The notes under the pieces were generated by a model. That model ran no database searches. It was not told the origin of the DNA and saw only the letters and a program-made list of their open reading frames with translations. From contig JANXRV010000141.1 of the NCBI GenBank assembly GCA_025356665.1, forward strand, positions 13,857-77,856: a DNA stretch of 64,000 nt, read 5' to 3'. The stretch comes from CAITSH01 sp025356665. GTDB taxonomy: Bacteria; Pseudomonadota; Gammaproteobacteria; Burkholderiales; SG8-39. Shown here one piece after another: positions 23,320 to 32,781 of the stretch; within the stretch, counting starts at the first letter, position 1, and each line of letters opens with the position of its first letter. A program made the translations under genes and the position numbers.

Positions 23320-23909
23320 AGCGGGCCGGCGAGCGCCGCTGTGCAGGCCCCGCGCGCAAGGGGCGGGGATTTGTGCTGGTCACGGCGCTGCTTATTTTGC
23401 TGGTGCTGTCGCTGCTGTCGGCCAGCATGTTTCGCAGCTTTGCCCTGCAAGAGAATATCGCCGGCAGCACGCGCGAGAAGCAGCGCGCAGCACATTCTGC
23501 GCAAAGCGCACTGCAATACGGCGAGTGGTGGTTGGCGCAGGGCAACGGCGGGAGTGGTGCGTCTTGCACCGTCCTGCTCGACGCGTCTGCCGCACCGCCG
23601 ACGACCCAGATTTGTGACACGGCCCTCACCAGCGCCCAAGTCGCCAGTGTTCCATGGAAATCCCTTGCTGCTGTGGAGATTGGCGTGCAGTACACGCCCG
23701 GTCAATTGGCAACCTCGGCGAATGGCGGTGCCAACACCTACAGCGACAGACCGCGCTTCCATATCTTCCCTCTTGGCCCGGATCCAAGCGGTCTCTCCCA
23801 ACTCTATCAAGTGTCAGCCTGGGCCTACGGCGGCAACACCAACGCGATAAGTGTCGTGCAAAGCGTGTATTCCATTAAAGGCGGTGTCATTGACGCCGGA
23901 GGATTGTGA
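23316..23909 (+). CDS. pilX: Type IV pilus minor pilin PilX
   Basis: A 197-residue prepilin with a short basic leader ending RG and the segment FVLVTALLILLVLSLLSASM. As in other PilX proteins, the fifth mature residue is not glutamate. The continuing FALQENIAGSTREKQRAAHSAQSALQYGEWWL is a clear PilX signature. PilX couples to PilY1 at the pilus tip. Its ATG overlaps the PilW stop by four bases, and its stop overlaps the region just before PilY1. Confidence 0.88.
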   Translation: MKRAGERRCAGPARKGRGFVLVTALLILLVLSLLSASMFRSFALQENIAGSTREKQRAAHSAQSALQYGEWWLAQGNGGSGASCTVLLDASAAPPTTQICDTALTSAQVASVPWKSLAAVEIGVQYTPGQLATSANGGANTYSDRPRFHIFPLGPDPSGLSQLYQVSAWAYGGNTNAISVVQSVYSIKGGVIDAGGL

Positions 23910-26900
23910 TGAAACTGAAAAAACACGGCACGGCGAGCGGCGTTTGGCTTGCTCTTGCTTTATTTTTTTATCTAACGCCTCAGGCCAGCGCGCAAGTCCC
24001 TGTCGTAGACAACTTTACCGGCGCGAGTGCAAGCCAGACCTGGCTGCCTAGCGGCCAAGCCTGCCTGACTGCCGGCAATGGAACCGGCAGTATTCCAAGA
24101 TGCGCCTCAGGTGGTGGCGGAAAAACGGGCACCTTGCCTGACCCTGTCGGAGACGGTGCGCTGCGACTCACGCACGCAACCAACTCTCAGACTGGCGCTA
24201 TTTTGTCCAATTTTACGTTTCCCTCCAATGCGGGTCTTGCGGTGACCTTTACCAGCCTCACCTATGGCGGGAGTGGGGCTGACGGGCTGAGCTTTTTGCT
24301 CATGGACGGGGCTGTGCCTATTACTACTCCCCCAAAGCTTGGCGCAACGGGCGGCTCACTCGCGTATGCCTGCTCTAATAGTAATTACTATTCTGATGGC
24401 TTGGTAGGCGGCTACCTCGGCTTGGGTATGGATGAATACGGCAACTTTTTGAATCAAGGGGACGTGACTGATAAAGGTATCGGATTCCGACCCGGGACCA
24501 TTGGATTGCGCGGGGCCGGCAATACTGCAGCCAGCTGGCTTAAGGCCAATTATCCTGGGACCTACCCCAATCCTACGTACCTTGACGTGCAAAAGGCGTG
24601 CAAAACTGGGCGGGTCGGTGGCGTCGCCGATACCGGGGTGCCATTGGCGAATTATCAGCCGATCACAAACGGGAATAAGACAATAGGAAAGAACGTGCTT
24701 TGGCAAAGCGTCAGCACGCGACCACTAGCGACGGCTATGACCTACCAGCTCAAGCTGACGCAATCGGGCTTGCTTTCCCTCAGTTACAGCGCGAACGGTG
24801 GCGTGGCTCAAGCGATTTTGACTGACCAGAGTATTAGCGCGGGTAACGGACCGATGCCCGCGACTTTTCGCTTCGGCTTCGCCGCGTCTACCGGCGGCGC
24901 TAACGCTAATCATGAAATTACGTGCTTCCAGGCCGCCCCTGCTGAGTATTCATCCACTTCGGCCGCGGTCAACACCCAGCAAACCGGCCAGGTCAAGACC
25001 GGCACGCAAATCTATCTATCGTTTTTCCACACCGCCAACTGGTGGGGCCAGCTTACCTCGCAAGATCTTTTGTACGACACAGTCAGCGGTGCGGTGAGCA
25101 TAAAACCGGTCTCCAACTGGGATGCCAGCTGCGTGCTGAGCGGCGGAAGCTGTACTGCGACGGGGGTGGGCGGCATGTTGGCGCAGGACCCGACGGCGCA
25201 GGACTCGACCGGAAGAACCATATTGACCTGGGACACGGTGAATGGCCAAGGCATCCCTTTTCGGTGGAACAATCTGACCGCCGCGCAACAAGCCGCATTG
25301 ACCGCTGGCGACGCGTTGCCGGTGAACGCCAGTCGTTTGAATTATTTACGCGGTGACCGAACGAATGAGCGCAATGATTTGGGGGTGGGTTTATATCGCA
25401 AACGCACGAGTGTCCTGGGGGACATTATTGAATCCAGCCCAACCTGGGTAGGGCCGCCTTCTGCGCCCTACCCGAACACCTGGAGCGACAAACGCTATCC
25501 CAAGGCCACCATCAACGAGAACCTCTCTGGCGCCCAAACCTATGCCGCATTTATTGCTGCCAAAAAAACGCGGCAACACGTCGTCTATTCCGGGGCGAAC
25601 GACGGCCTGCTTCACGGCTACAGGGCGGGCGCGTCCGATGCCGACGGCGGATTTTTAGACAAAAGCACCAGCTTCCCCAATGATGGACGGGAGGTGCTCG
25701 CCTACATGCCCGCCGCAATGATCACGCGCATTCACAATACGAACGTAGCGCTAGACTATGCCAATCCCCAGTACGCCCACATCTTTGGCGTCAACGCCAC
25801 GCCTTACGCCGGAGACTTGTTTTACGATAAAGCCTGGCACACCTGGTTGGTCGGCGGTTTGGGCGAGGGCGGCGCGGCAATCTATGCGCTGGACATCACC
25901 ACTCCGGCCGATTTTTCGGAGAGTAAAGCCGCTGCCCTGGTCAAGTTTGAATTGACCCCGGCGGTCATAACAACCAAAAACTGTGCCAACCTGCCGCTCG
26001 ACTGCGGCCCGAACTTAGGCAAGACCTACGGCACCCCGCAGATCCGCCGTTTTCACAATGGCAAGTGGGGGGTGGTGTTCGGAAATGGCCTGGAGAGCGC
26101 AAGCGGCAAAGCCGGAATTTATATCCTGATCGTCGGCGATAGCGGTGCAACCGACTTGTATTTTCTGGACACCGGCTCCGTAGCGCCTAACGGCATCAGC
26201 TTTGTCACACCGGTAGACTTGGATCAGGATCACATTACCGATTACGTTTATGCCGGAGACATAAAGGGTAATGTTTGGCGCTTCGATTTGACGAGCACGA
26301 GCGAAGCCGGCTGGGCTGTCTCGAAATTTGGCAATCCGGGTGCAACACCGCTGTTTTCAGCCGCAACGCCAGGACCAATAGGCACGACGGGCGTCATTGG
26401 CAGCATCGCCGGCACCACGCTTACCGTCACTGCGGGGACCGGGCTCAGTGTTGGCATGGCGCTTACCGGTACTGGCGTAACGGCTGGCACATGGGTTACG
26501 GCGCTTGGCACGGGGACCGGTGGTGCGGGTAGCTACCTCGTTAGCGCCACGCAGACCGTTGCCGGGGGGACTGCCCTCGCAGGGTCGCTGGCGCAAAATA
26601 AGATAAGCACCAAGTTGGCGGCGGCGCTGACCTTGGATACCAGTGCGGACTCCCTCTACCGACTCATTATCAATTTTGGTACTGGAAGCCAGACGCCACA
26701 AACAATCTCGGGGGATGTTAGCTACGCGGCCGGTCAGCATCGCTTATACGGCATTTGGGATTGGGATATGGATGCCTGGAATGCAGCATCGACGGTAAAA
26801 ATGAAATCGCTTACCGGGCTCCGATCGATCGCGTTGGCCAGTCTTAAAGAACAAACGATTCTAGCGACTTTTATTGAACTGAAAGGCGCCAACGGCATCA

Positions 26901-27391
26901 GTGCTTATCGAACCACCAGCCAGAACGCGGTGAGCTGGTGCGCCGGCACGCCCTGCGTAGCCAACAGCAATTATGGCTGGACCATGCAGTTGCCCGCCGC
27001 GCTCACAGGGCAAACAGCGGGGGAGCAGATTATTTACAGCCCGATACTCTCGCAAGGCGCCTTTATCGTGAATACGGTCGTTCCCGCAACGAACAGTCCA
27101 TTGAGTTGTGTTCGTGATCCCAACGGCGGTTGGACCATGGCCCTCTCGCCGGCGACAGGAGCGGCTTTTTTGAATTCTTTTTTTGCTGACGCGTCGAACA
27201 ATTTTGTCAAACTGGGCGGACAAAGTGTCAGTGGTGCGCAGTTGAGTGCGGTTGGCTCCCCCTCGGTGGTGTCTGCGGGCGGCAAGCCGCACTTGGTCAA
27301 CCAGACCAGCAAGGGAACGGGGGTGGTCAATAAGATTAATCCGCCGGCGGGAAGCATTGGCTCTCGCCTTACGTGGCAGAAAATTCGGTGA
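23909..27391 (+). CDS. pilY1: PilY1-type pilus tip adhesin with N-terminal lectin-like domain
   Basis: The 1160-residue exported protein has a signal peptide (ALALFFYLTPQASA). A region of about 300 residues resembles L-type lectins (VVDNFTGASASQTW, GALRLTHATNSQTGAIL, TYGGSGADGLSFLLMDG, GLGMDEYGNF). The C-terminal PilC beta-propeller follows (NDGLLHGYRAG, GGLGEGGAAIYALDIT, KTYGTPQIRRFHNGKWG). A calcium loop D-x-D-x-D-x3-D lies at about residues 769-777 (DLDQDHITD). Shortly after it, residues about 820-893 form a Gly/Thr-rich insert not expected in the propeller. The protein should cap the pilus and mediate adhesion. The ATG at 23909 is preferred over the GTG at 23906 because GGAGGA is five bases away. 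Confidence 0.9.
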   Translation: MKLKKHGTASGVWLALALFFYLTPQASAQVPVVDNFTGASASQTWLPSGQACLTAGNGTGSIPRCASGGGGKTGTLPDPVGDGALRLTHATNSQTGAILSNFTFPSNAGLAVTFTSLTYGGSGADGLSFLLMDGAVPITTPPKLGATGGSLAYACSNSNYYSDGLVGGYLGLGMDEYGNFLNQGDVTDKGIGFRPGTIGLRGAGNTAASWLKANYPGTYPNPTYLDVQKACKTGRVGGVADTGVPLANYQPITNGNKTIGKNVLWQSVSTRPLATAMTYQLKLTQSGLLSLSYSANGGVAQAILTDQSISAGNGPMPATFRFGFAASTGGANANHEITCFQAAPAEYSSTSAAVNTQQTGQVKTGTQIYLSFFHTANWWGQLTSQDLLYDTVSGAVSIKPVSNWDASCVLSGGSCTATGVGGMLAQDPTAQDSTGRTILTWDTVNGQGIPFRWNNLTAAQQAALTAGDALPVNASRLNYLRGDRTNERNDLGVGLYRKRTSVLGDIIESSPTWVGPPSAPYPNTWSDKRYPKATINENLSGAQTYAAFIAAKKTRQHVVYSGANDGLLHGYRAGASDADGGFLDKSTSFPNDGREVLAYMPAAMITRIHNTNVALDYANPQYAHIFGVNATPYAGDLFYDKAWHTWLVGGLGEGGAAIYALDITTPADFSESKAAALVKFELTPAVITTKNCANLPLDCGPNLGKTYGTPQIRRFHNGKWGVVFGNGLESASGKAGIYILIVGDSGATDLYFLDTGSVAPNGISFVTPVDLDQDHITDYVYAGDIKGNVWRFDLTSTSEAGWAVSKFGNPGATPLFSAATPGPIGTTGVIGSIAGTTLTVTAGTGLSVGMALTGTGVTAGTWVTALGTGTGGAGSYLVSATQTVAGGTALAGSLAQNKISTKLAAALTLDTSADSLYRLIINFGTGSQTPQTISGDVSYAAGQHRLYGIWDWDMDAWNAASTVKMKSLTGLRSIALASLKEQTILATFIELKGANGISAYRTTSQNAVSWCAGTPCVANSNYGWTMQLPAALTGQTAGEQIIYSPILSQGAFIVNTVVPATNSPLSCVRDPNGGWTMALSPATGAAFLNSFFADASNNFVKLGGQSVSGAQLSAVGSPSVVSAGGKPHLVNQTSKGTGVVNKINPPAGSIGSRLTWQKIR

Positions 27392-27402
27392 GGTGGTGAA
27401 AA

Positions 27403-27939
27403 ATGAAACATTGCAAAGTTCTTAATGAGCAGGCCTTGGTGCGGCGCGACTCGTGCCGCGGCACGGCGTCACAAGCAGGCCGTGCCGGCCTTCGCGGCCA
27501 GGCCACATTGCGCGGCTTTAGCTTGATTGAGTTGATGATCACTGTCGCCATCGTCGCCTTGCTCGCGGCAATCGCCCTGCCCTCGTACACCAACTATGCG
27601 CGGAAAGCAAAACGCATGGATGCAAAGATAGCCTTGCTCGACATGGCCAGCCGGCAGGAGCGGTTTTTCAGCACCAACAACACCTACACTAGCTTAGCCA
27701 CCAATCTGGGCTACACCACATTGCCCGCATCGGTGCCCGGCAGTGGCACGGTCACCTACGAAATCAGCGTCAGCTTGCCCTTGCCCCCGGCTGTAGGCTA
27801 CAGCCTGCTTGCAACACCAAAGGGGGACCAATTAAAGGACAGCTGCGGCAGCTACAGCATCAACCAATTGGGGGTGCAAGCCAATACCTTCTCCGGCGCG
27901 GGCCTTAGTGCCACACTGTCGGCTGATTGTTGGCGCTGA
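27403..27939 (+). CDS. pilE: Type IV pilin PilE-like minor pilin
   Basis: The 178-residue prepilin has the cleavage and methylation segment RG-FSLIELMITVAIVALLAAIA followed by LPSYTNYARKAKRMDAKIAL, which is the PilE pattern. The C-terminal pair of cysteines (DSC and ADCW) forms the D-region disulfide. The leader is 38 residues long, far longer than the usual 6-15, and contains two cysteines. GAGGTGG lies before the ATG at a suitable distance. It ends the pilus operon and is convergent with the PII-like gene. Confidence 0.87.
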   Translation: MKHCKVLNEQALVRRDSCRGTASQAGRAGLRGQATLRGFSLIELMITVAIVALLAAIALPSYTNYARKAKRMDAKIALLDMASRQERFFSTNNTYTSLATNLGYTTLPASVPGSGTVTYEISVSLPLPPAVGYSLLATPKGDQLKDSCGSYSINQLGVQANTFSGAGLSATLSADCWR

Positions 27940-28156
27940 GACCGCTAAATATGGTTGAACCCCGTGGGCGCGGCCGATGTGGACGGCGACGGCTGCGGAA
28001 AATTTTTAAATTCTCGAACCTCATACCCTGCTCGTTCCGCTCAAAGACGGGCGCCGCGTGCGTATTGACTGGCGCCCGACGGGGCCGCGCGCAGGGCCTG
28101 ACAAGCCATGGCTGCAACAGCCCGGTCTACAGCGCTGCGTCAGCACCGGCCGGCGC
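27940..28156. other. Convergent intergenic region
   Basis: No gene is recognised here. A short plus-strand frame with DGRRVRIDWRPTGPRAGPDK reads like coding sequence but has no start and no family match that I can see. No strong terminator stands out. Confidence 0.4.
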
Positions 28157-28486
28157 CTAAGCCTGGCGCGGCTTGCGCAGGCGCAGAAAATATTCGACAG
28201 GCGTGACCCAGGCCACACCATCGCCGGGCTGTCCGGTATGGCAAACCTCGTGCAGTATGAATAGCAGGGATTCAACCTGCTCGTCGGGCGAAACGATCTC
28301 CAGGCGCACCTTGGCCGAATAATCGGTCAGCTCGCCCTTGATACCGGCCGCTGTGAGCTTGCCCGGATGGTAGCCCGAGCCCTCGACCTTGTACACGGTC
28401 ATGCCGGGAAACTCGGGAATTTTTCGAAACGCCTCGCGGATTTTCGCCAGGCGAAACGGTTGCACCACAGCCTTGATTTCCTTCAT
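28157..28486 (-). CDS. PII-like signalling protein linked to metal efflux
   Basis: The 109-residue protein has the PII start MKEIKAVVQPFRLAKIREAF and the following strand GMTVYKVEG. The T-loop region lacks the uridylylated tyrosine motif of GlnB/GlnK and reads SGYHPGKLTAAGIKGEL instead. The second half (KVRLEIVSPDEQVESLLFIL, then VTPVEYFLRLR) keeps the fold. It is therefore a non-canonical PII relative. AGGAG precedes the ATG. It is 44 bp downstream of, and on the same strand as, the RND pump gene, so a metal- or pump-related role is more likely than nitrogen control. Confidence 0.8.
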   Translation of the reverse strand: MKEIKAVVQPFRLAKIREAFRKIPEFPGMTVYKVEGSGYHPGKLTAAGIKGELTDYSAKVRLEIVSPDEQVESLLFILHEVCHTGQPGDGVAWVTPVEYFLRLRKPRQA

Positions 28487-28530
28487 GCCAATATCTCCTT
28501 TTTATTATCGGCTGGCGCCATCGCAAGCTC

Positions 28531-31500
28531 TCAGGCCTCGATGCGCTTTTCCTCGAAAAAACGGTACAGCGTGGGTACCACCACCAGCGTCAACAATGTC
28601 GAGGTAATGAGGCCGCCGATCACCACGATGGCCAGCGGGCGCTGCACTTCCGAGCCCGGCCCGGTGGCGAACAGAAAGGGAATGAGCCCCAGCATCGCCA
28701 CCGTCGCGGTCATCATCACCGGGCGAAAACGCAGCCTGGCACCCTGCAAAACCGCAGCGGCGCGGTCTAGCCCCTCGTCCTGCAGCTTGCGTATATAGGA
28801 CACCAGCACCACACCGTTGAGCACCGCCATGCCCCACAGCGCGATAAAGCCCACCGAGGCTGGCACCGACAGGTACTCGCCAGTCACCGCCAGCGCCAGA
28901 ATGCCGCCGATGGAAGCAAAGGGCAGTACGGTGATGATCAGCGTGGCAGAACGCAGCGAGCGAAACAGCAGGAACAGCAAAAAGAAGATCGCCGCCACCG
29001 TCACCGGCACGATCACCATCAGGTGCCCCAGCGCGCGCTGCATGTTCTGGAACTGCCCGCCCCATTCAAGGTAATAGCCCTGCGGCAACGCCACCTTGGC
29101 AAGGACATCCTGCTGCAGTTCGTCGACAAACCCGCCAAGGTCGCGACCGGCAACATTGATGCCGACGACGACGCGCCGCTTGCCCATGTCGCGACTGATC
29201 TGGGCCGGCCCGTCGACGATGCGGATGTTCGCCAGCGATTCGAGCGTCATTTGCGCGCCGTTTGGCGCGGAAAGCGTCAGGCGGCGGATTTCCTCGACCG
29301 AGTCACGAAAGCTCTCGGGCAGGCGAACCGCGGCATTGAAGCGGCGCTCACCCTCGTAAATTTGCGTCGCGACGCGGCCGCCAATCGCCGTCTCGATGAC
29401 ATCGTGCACGTCGCTGACGTTGAGTCCCTGGCGGGCAATGGCCTGCCGGTCTATGTCTATGGACAAATACTGCTGGCCGGTGACGCGCTCGACGCGAATA
29501 TCGCGCGCACCCGGCACCGCACCGGCGACGCGGGCGACGTCGTTGGCGGCCTTGCGCAAGGCATCGAGGTCATCGCCGAATATCTTTACCGCAACGTCGG
29601 CCCGCACACCGGTAACCATTTCGTCGACCCGGTCGGAAATCGGCTGCGCCATCGCCAGTTGTATGCCCGGCAGCGCGCGCAACCTGTCCTGGATGGCCGC
29701 GGCAATGGTGTCCTGTGTCCAGCCCTTTGGCCACTCCGAGCGCGGCTTCAGCGACAGTATCGGGTCGGCCTCGTTGGGGCCGGCCGGGTCGGCCGGGCTC
29801 TCGCCACGTCCCAGCCTTGAGACGCCCGACTTCACGCCCGGCACTTCGAGCGCGAGGCGCATCGCCTCCATTTCCATTCGAATCGACTCGTCCATGGAAA
29901 TATTCGGCACGCGGTCTATAGTCGGCGAAATTGAGCCTTCCTTCATTTCCGGAATAAAAGCCGTACCGAGAAAGGGAAGTACGGCCAGCGTCACGACAAA
30001 CAGCGCGAGGGCGCTGCCTATGGTTTTTTTCTCGTTGGCCAGGGCCCAGGCCAGCAGGCGCAAATAGTGGCGCTTGATGAAGGCGATGAAGCGCGTGTCG
30101 TGCTCGGCGCCGCCCTTTAGCACCAAGCTCGCCAGCGCCGGTGACAGCGTCAGCGACAACACCAATGACACGGCGAGCGCGATGGCGATGGTGTAGGCGA
30201 GGGGTGCGAACATCTTGCCCTCCATGCCCTCGAGCGTCATCAGCGGCAGGAACACGACGATGATGATGCCGACGCCGAATATCACCGGCGTCGCGACCTC
30301 CTGCACCGCCTCGAGCAACACCCGCACGCGACTCTCATCAGGGCGCTCGCCAAGTCGCGTGAATGCGTTCTCGACCACCACCACCGAGCCGTCCACCATC
30401 AGACCGATGGCGATGGCGAGCCCCCCCAACGACATCAGGTTGGCCGACAGGCCGTAGCGGTTCATCACCATGAAGGTGATCAGCGGGGTCAGCACCAGTG
30501 TCGCCACCACGACCACGCTGGAGCGCACATCACCCAAAAACAGGAACAACACAATCACCACCAGGAACACGCCCTCTATCAGCACCTTGATGACGGTGGC
30601 GAGGGCCGCATCGACCAGTTCACTGCGGTCGTAATAGGGGACGATCTTCAAGCCGCCGGGCAGCAGGCCGCGCGCGTTGATCTCGGTAACGCGCGCCTTG
30701 ATGCGCGAGACCACTTCCTTGGCATTGCCGGCGCGTATCATCATTACGACCCCGCCAACCGCCTCGGTATAGCCGTCCTTGATCATCGCTCCGTGGCGCA
30801 CCTCGTGCCCGAGCGCAACCTCGGCGACATCGCGGATATAAACCGGCGTGCCGCGAAGCTCCTTGAGCACGATGTTACGGATGTCATCGACGCCCTTGAT
30901 CAGGCCGACGCCGCGGATCAGGTAGGACTCGGCGCCCTGCGGCAGCACGCCACCGCCAGAGTTGGCATTGTTGCGCGACAGCGCCTGGTGCACCTCTTGT
31001 ATCGACATGCGATAGTGCCGCAGCCGTTCCGGATTGACCAGCACCTGGTATTGCCTGACATAACCGCCGGTGGAGTTGATTTCAGCAACACCGGAAATCG
31101 AGCGCAGCAGCGGACGCGCCACCCAGTCCTGCACGATGCGCCGTTCCATCAATTCCTCGCGCGTCAGCGCGCGTTTGCCGTCGTCGGGTCGCTCCAGCGT
31201 GTACTGGTAGACCTCACCCAGCGCGGTCGATACCGGCCCCAGCACAGGCGTCACACCCTGCGGCAGGCTGGCCCCGGTCTCGGTCAGCCGCTCCATCACC
31301 AACTGGCGCGCGAAGTAAACATTGGTCGCGTCGGAAAACACCAGCGTGATCAGCGACAATCCGGGCTTGTTGAGCGAGCGCATCTCGACCAGTCCGGGCA
31401 GGCCGGTCATGGATATCTCAAGCGGCACCGTGACAAAACGCTCGACTTCCTCGGGTGAACGGCCGGCGGCCTCGGTGGCGATCTGCACCTGGACGTTGGT

Positions 31501-31626
31501 GACGTCGGGAAAAGCGTCAACCGAGAGCTTGCGCGCGGCGTTGAGGCCGAAGGCGAGCAGGATGACGGCCAGCACCAGCACGATGAGGCGCTGCGTCAGC
31601 GCGACGCGTATCAAAGAGTCGATCAC
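28531..31626 (-). CDS. Heavy-metal efflux RND transporter, inner-membrane pump (CzcA/CusA family)
   Basis: The 1031-residue proton-driven pump has the HME-RND hallmarks DAFPDVTNVQVQIATEAAGR and EVERFVTVPLEISMTGLPGL near the N-terminus. The helix-4 motif GGLAIAIGLMVDGSVVVVEN carries the proton-relay aspartate and glutamate. Twelve transmembrane helices and two large periplasmic loops are evident from the pattern. The helix-4 sequence is between the copper/silver and cobalt/zinc/cadmium types, so the metal is not assigned. It works with the adaptor and outer-membrane protein encoded upstream on the same strand. The length is normal. Confidence 0.93.
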   Translation of the reverse strand: MIDSLIRVALTQRLIVLVLAVILLAFGLNAARKLSVDAFPDVTNVQVQIATEAAGRSPEEVERFVTVPLEISMTGLPGLVEMRSLNKPGLSLITLVFSDATNVYFARQLVMERLTETGASLPQGVTPVLGPVSTALGEVYQYTLERPDDGKRALTREELMERRIVQDWVARPLLRSISGVAEINSTGGYVRQYQVLVNPERLRHYRMSIQEVHQALSRNNANSGGGVLPQGAESYLIRGVGLIKGVDDIRNIVLKELRGTPVYIRDVAEVALGHEVRHGAMIKDGYTEAVGGVVMMIRAGNAKEVVSRIKARVTEINARGLLPGGLKIVPYYDRSELVDAALATVIKVLIEGVFLVVIVLFLFLGDVRSSVVVVATLVLTPLITFMVMNRYGLSANLMSLGGLAIAIGLMVDGSVVVVENAFTRLGERPDESRVRVLLEAVQEVATPVIFGVGIIIVVFLPLMTLEGMEGKMFAPLAYTIAIALAVSLVLSLTLSPALASLVLKGGAEHDTRFIAFIKRHYLRLLAWALANEKKTIGSALALFVVTLAVLPFLGTAFIPEMKEGSISPTIDRVPNISMDESIRMEMEAMRLALEVPGVKSGVSRLGRGESPADPAGPNEADPILSLKPRSEWPKGWTQDTIAAAIQDRLRALPGIQLAMAQPISDRVDEMVTGVRADVAVKIFGDDLDALRKAANDVARVAGAVPGARDIRVERVTGQQYLSIDIDRQAIARQGLNVSDVHDVIETAIGGRVATQIYEGERRFNAAVRLPESFRDSVEEIRRLTLSAPNGAQMTLESLANIRIVDGPAQISRDMGKRRVVVGINVAGRDLGGFVDELQQDVLAKVALPQGYYLEWGGQFQNMQRALGHLMVIVPVTVAAIFFLLFLLFRSLRSATLIITVLPFASIGGILALAVTGEYLSVPASVGFIALWGMAVLNGVVLVSYIRKLQDEGLDRAAAVLQGARLRFRPVMMTATVAMLGLIPFLFATGPGSEVQRPLAIVVIGGLITSTLLTLVVVPTLYRFFEEKRIEA

Positions 31627-31629
31627 GGC

Positions 31630-32781
31630 TCAGCTCCCCGGCGCGCTGCGCTTGCGCTCGTTATTCAGGTGAAAGGCGCCATCGACGACGATTCTGTCGC
31701 CACGGGCAAGCCCGCTTACCACCTGGCGCCTGCCCTCGTGCTCGGCACCCAGATTGACCAGACGCAACACATACTGGTTCTGCCCCGTCTCGACAAACAC
31801 ATAGTCGCGATTCTCGTCGCGCACCACGGCCGGGCCCGGCACCGCGAGCCGGCGCTCGGGTCGGCCCTTGATGAACATGGTCGCGAGCATCGCCGGCTTG
31901 AAGCGCCGGTCGGCATTGTCGAGTTCCATGCGTACGGTGATGGTGCGCGTCTCCGGATTAACGATGGCGGCGATGAAGGACAGCGTGCCGGCAAGGCGGT
32001 CGCCGGGCAGCGAAGCAATCTCCGCCTCGACGCTCTCGCCCCGCCGGATCAGCGTCGCCTGTTGTTCGGGCACTTCGGCAACCAGCCAGACGCGCGATAA
32101 GTCGGCCACCAGGAACATGGTGTCCGCCGGCTGTACCACCTGGCCCTGAGTGACCTTTCGTTCTAGCACGGTGCCGCTGATGCTCGCGCGCACCGATGCC
32201 TGGGAATTGACACTGCGATCGGCGGTCAGGCCGGCGACAGCGTCCTCGGCCATGCCCAGCACCATCAGCTGGCCGCGCGCCGCGCTGACCTCGGCCTCAG
32301 CCTGCGCAAACTCGCTCTGGCGGCGCTGCAACTCGGCGCGGCCGATGACATCGGCCTCGAACAACTGCTCGGCGCGCTGCGCGGCGCGCTGCGCCAGAAG
32401 GCGCTGCGAGTAGGCCCTCAGGAAAGCCAGTTGCGCTGTCGACAATTCCACCGAATTGAGGGTTGCCAGCCGCTGTCCGCGCTTGACGTCCTGGCCTGGT
32501 ATCACCTCAAGGTCGGTGATACGCCCGGTAACCGAAGCGCCGATGCGCGCGAGGCGTGACTCATCGGCTTCAACACGACCGGAGACGCGCAGCACGTCGC
32601 GAAACTCGGCGTACTCGACCGGCGCGACGCTGAGGCGGGCGGCCAGCGCGGCTGCCGGCACGATGAGATTGGGATCGGCCTTGGCGACAGGCGCCGGCTC
32701 GGGCTTGTCCTTGCAGCCGCCGAGCACCAGCGCCGCGACCAGGGTCAGCGCACCGGACAGCGCGCGGGATGGCAACATCAT
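31630..32781 (-). CDS. RND efflux periplasmic adaptor (CzcB/CusB type), lipoprotein
   Basis: The 383-residue membrane-fusion protein has a lipobox (LVLGGC after a hydrophobic leader), so it is anchored in the inner membrane. Family features are SGRVEADESRLARIGASVTGRI for the first lipoyl half, an alpha-hairpin rich in Q/A/E/R (about residues 110-180), and a beta-barrel region with RGESVEAEIASLPGDRL. No His-rich metal-binding extension or CusF domain is visible. Its ATG at 32781 overlaps the stop of the upstream gene (ATGA), with AAGGA 8 bases before. An upstream extension of the frame is ignored for that reason. Confidence 0.92.
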   Translation of the reverse strand: MMLPSRALSGALTLVAALVLGGCKDKPEPAPVAKADPNLIVPAAALAARLSVAPVEYAEFRDVLRVSGRVEADESRLARIGASVTGRITDLEVIPGQDVKRGQRLATLNSVELSTAQLAFLRAYSQRLLAQRAAQRAEQLFEADVIGRAELQRRQSEFAQAEAEVSAARGQLMVLGMAEDAVAGLTADRSVNSQASVRASISGTVLERKVTQGQVVQPADTMFLVADLSRVWLVAEVPEQQATLIRRGESVEAEIASLPGDRLAGTLSFIAAIVNPETRTITVRMELDNADRRFKPAMLATMFIKGRPERRLAVPGPAVVRDENRDYVFVETGQNQYVLRLVNLGAEHEGRRQVVSGLARGDRIVVDGAFHLNNERKRSAPGS

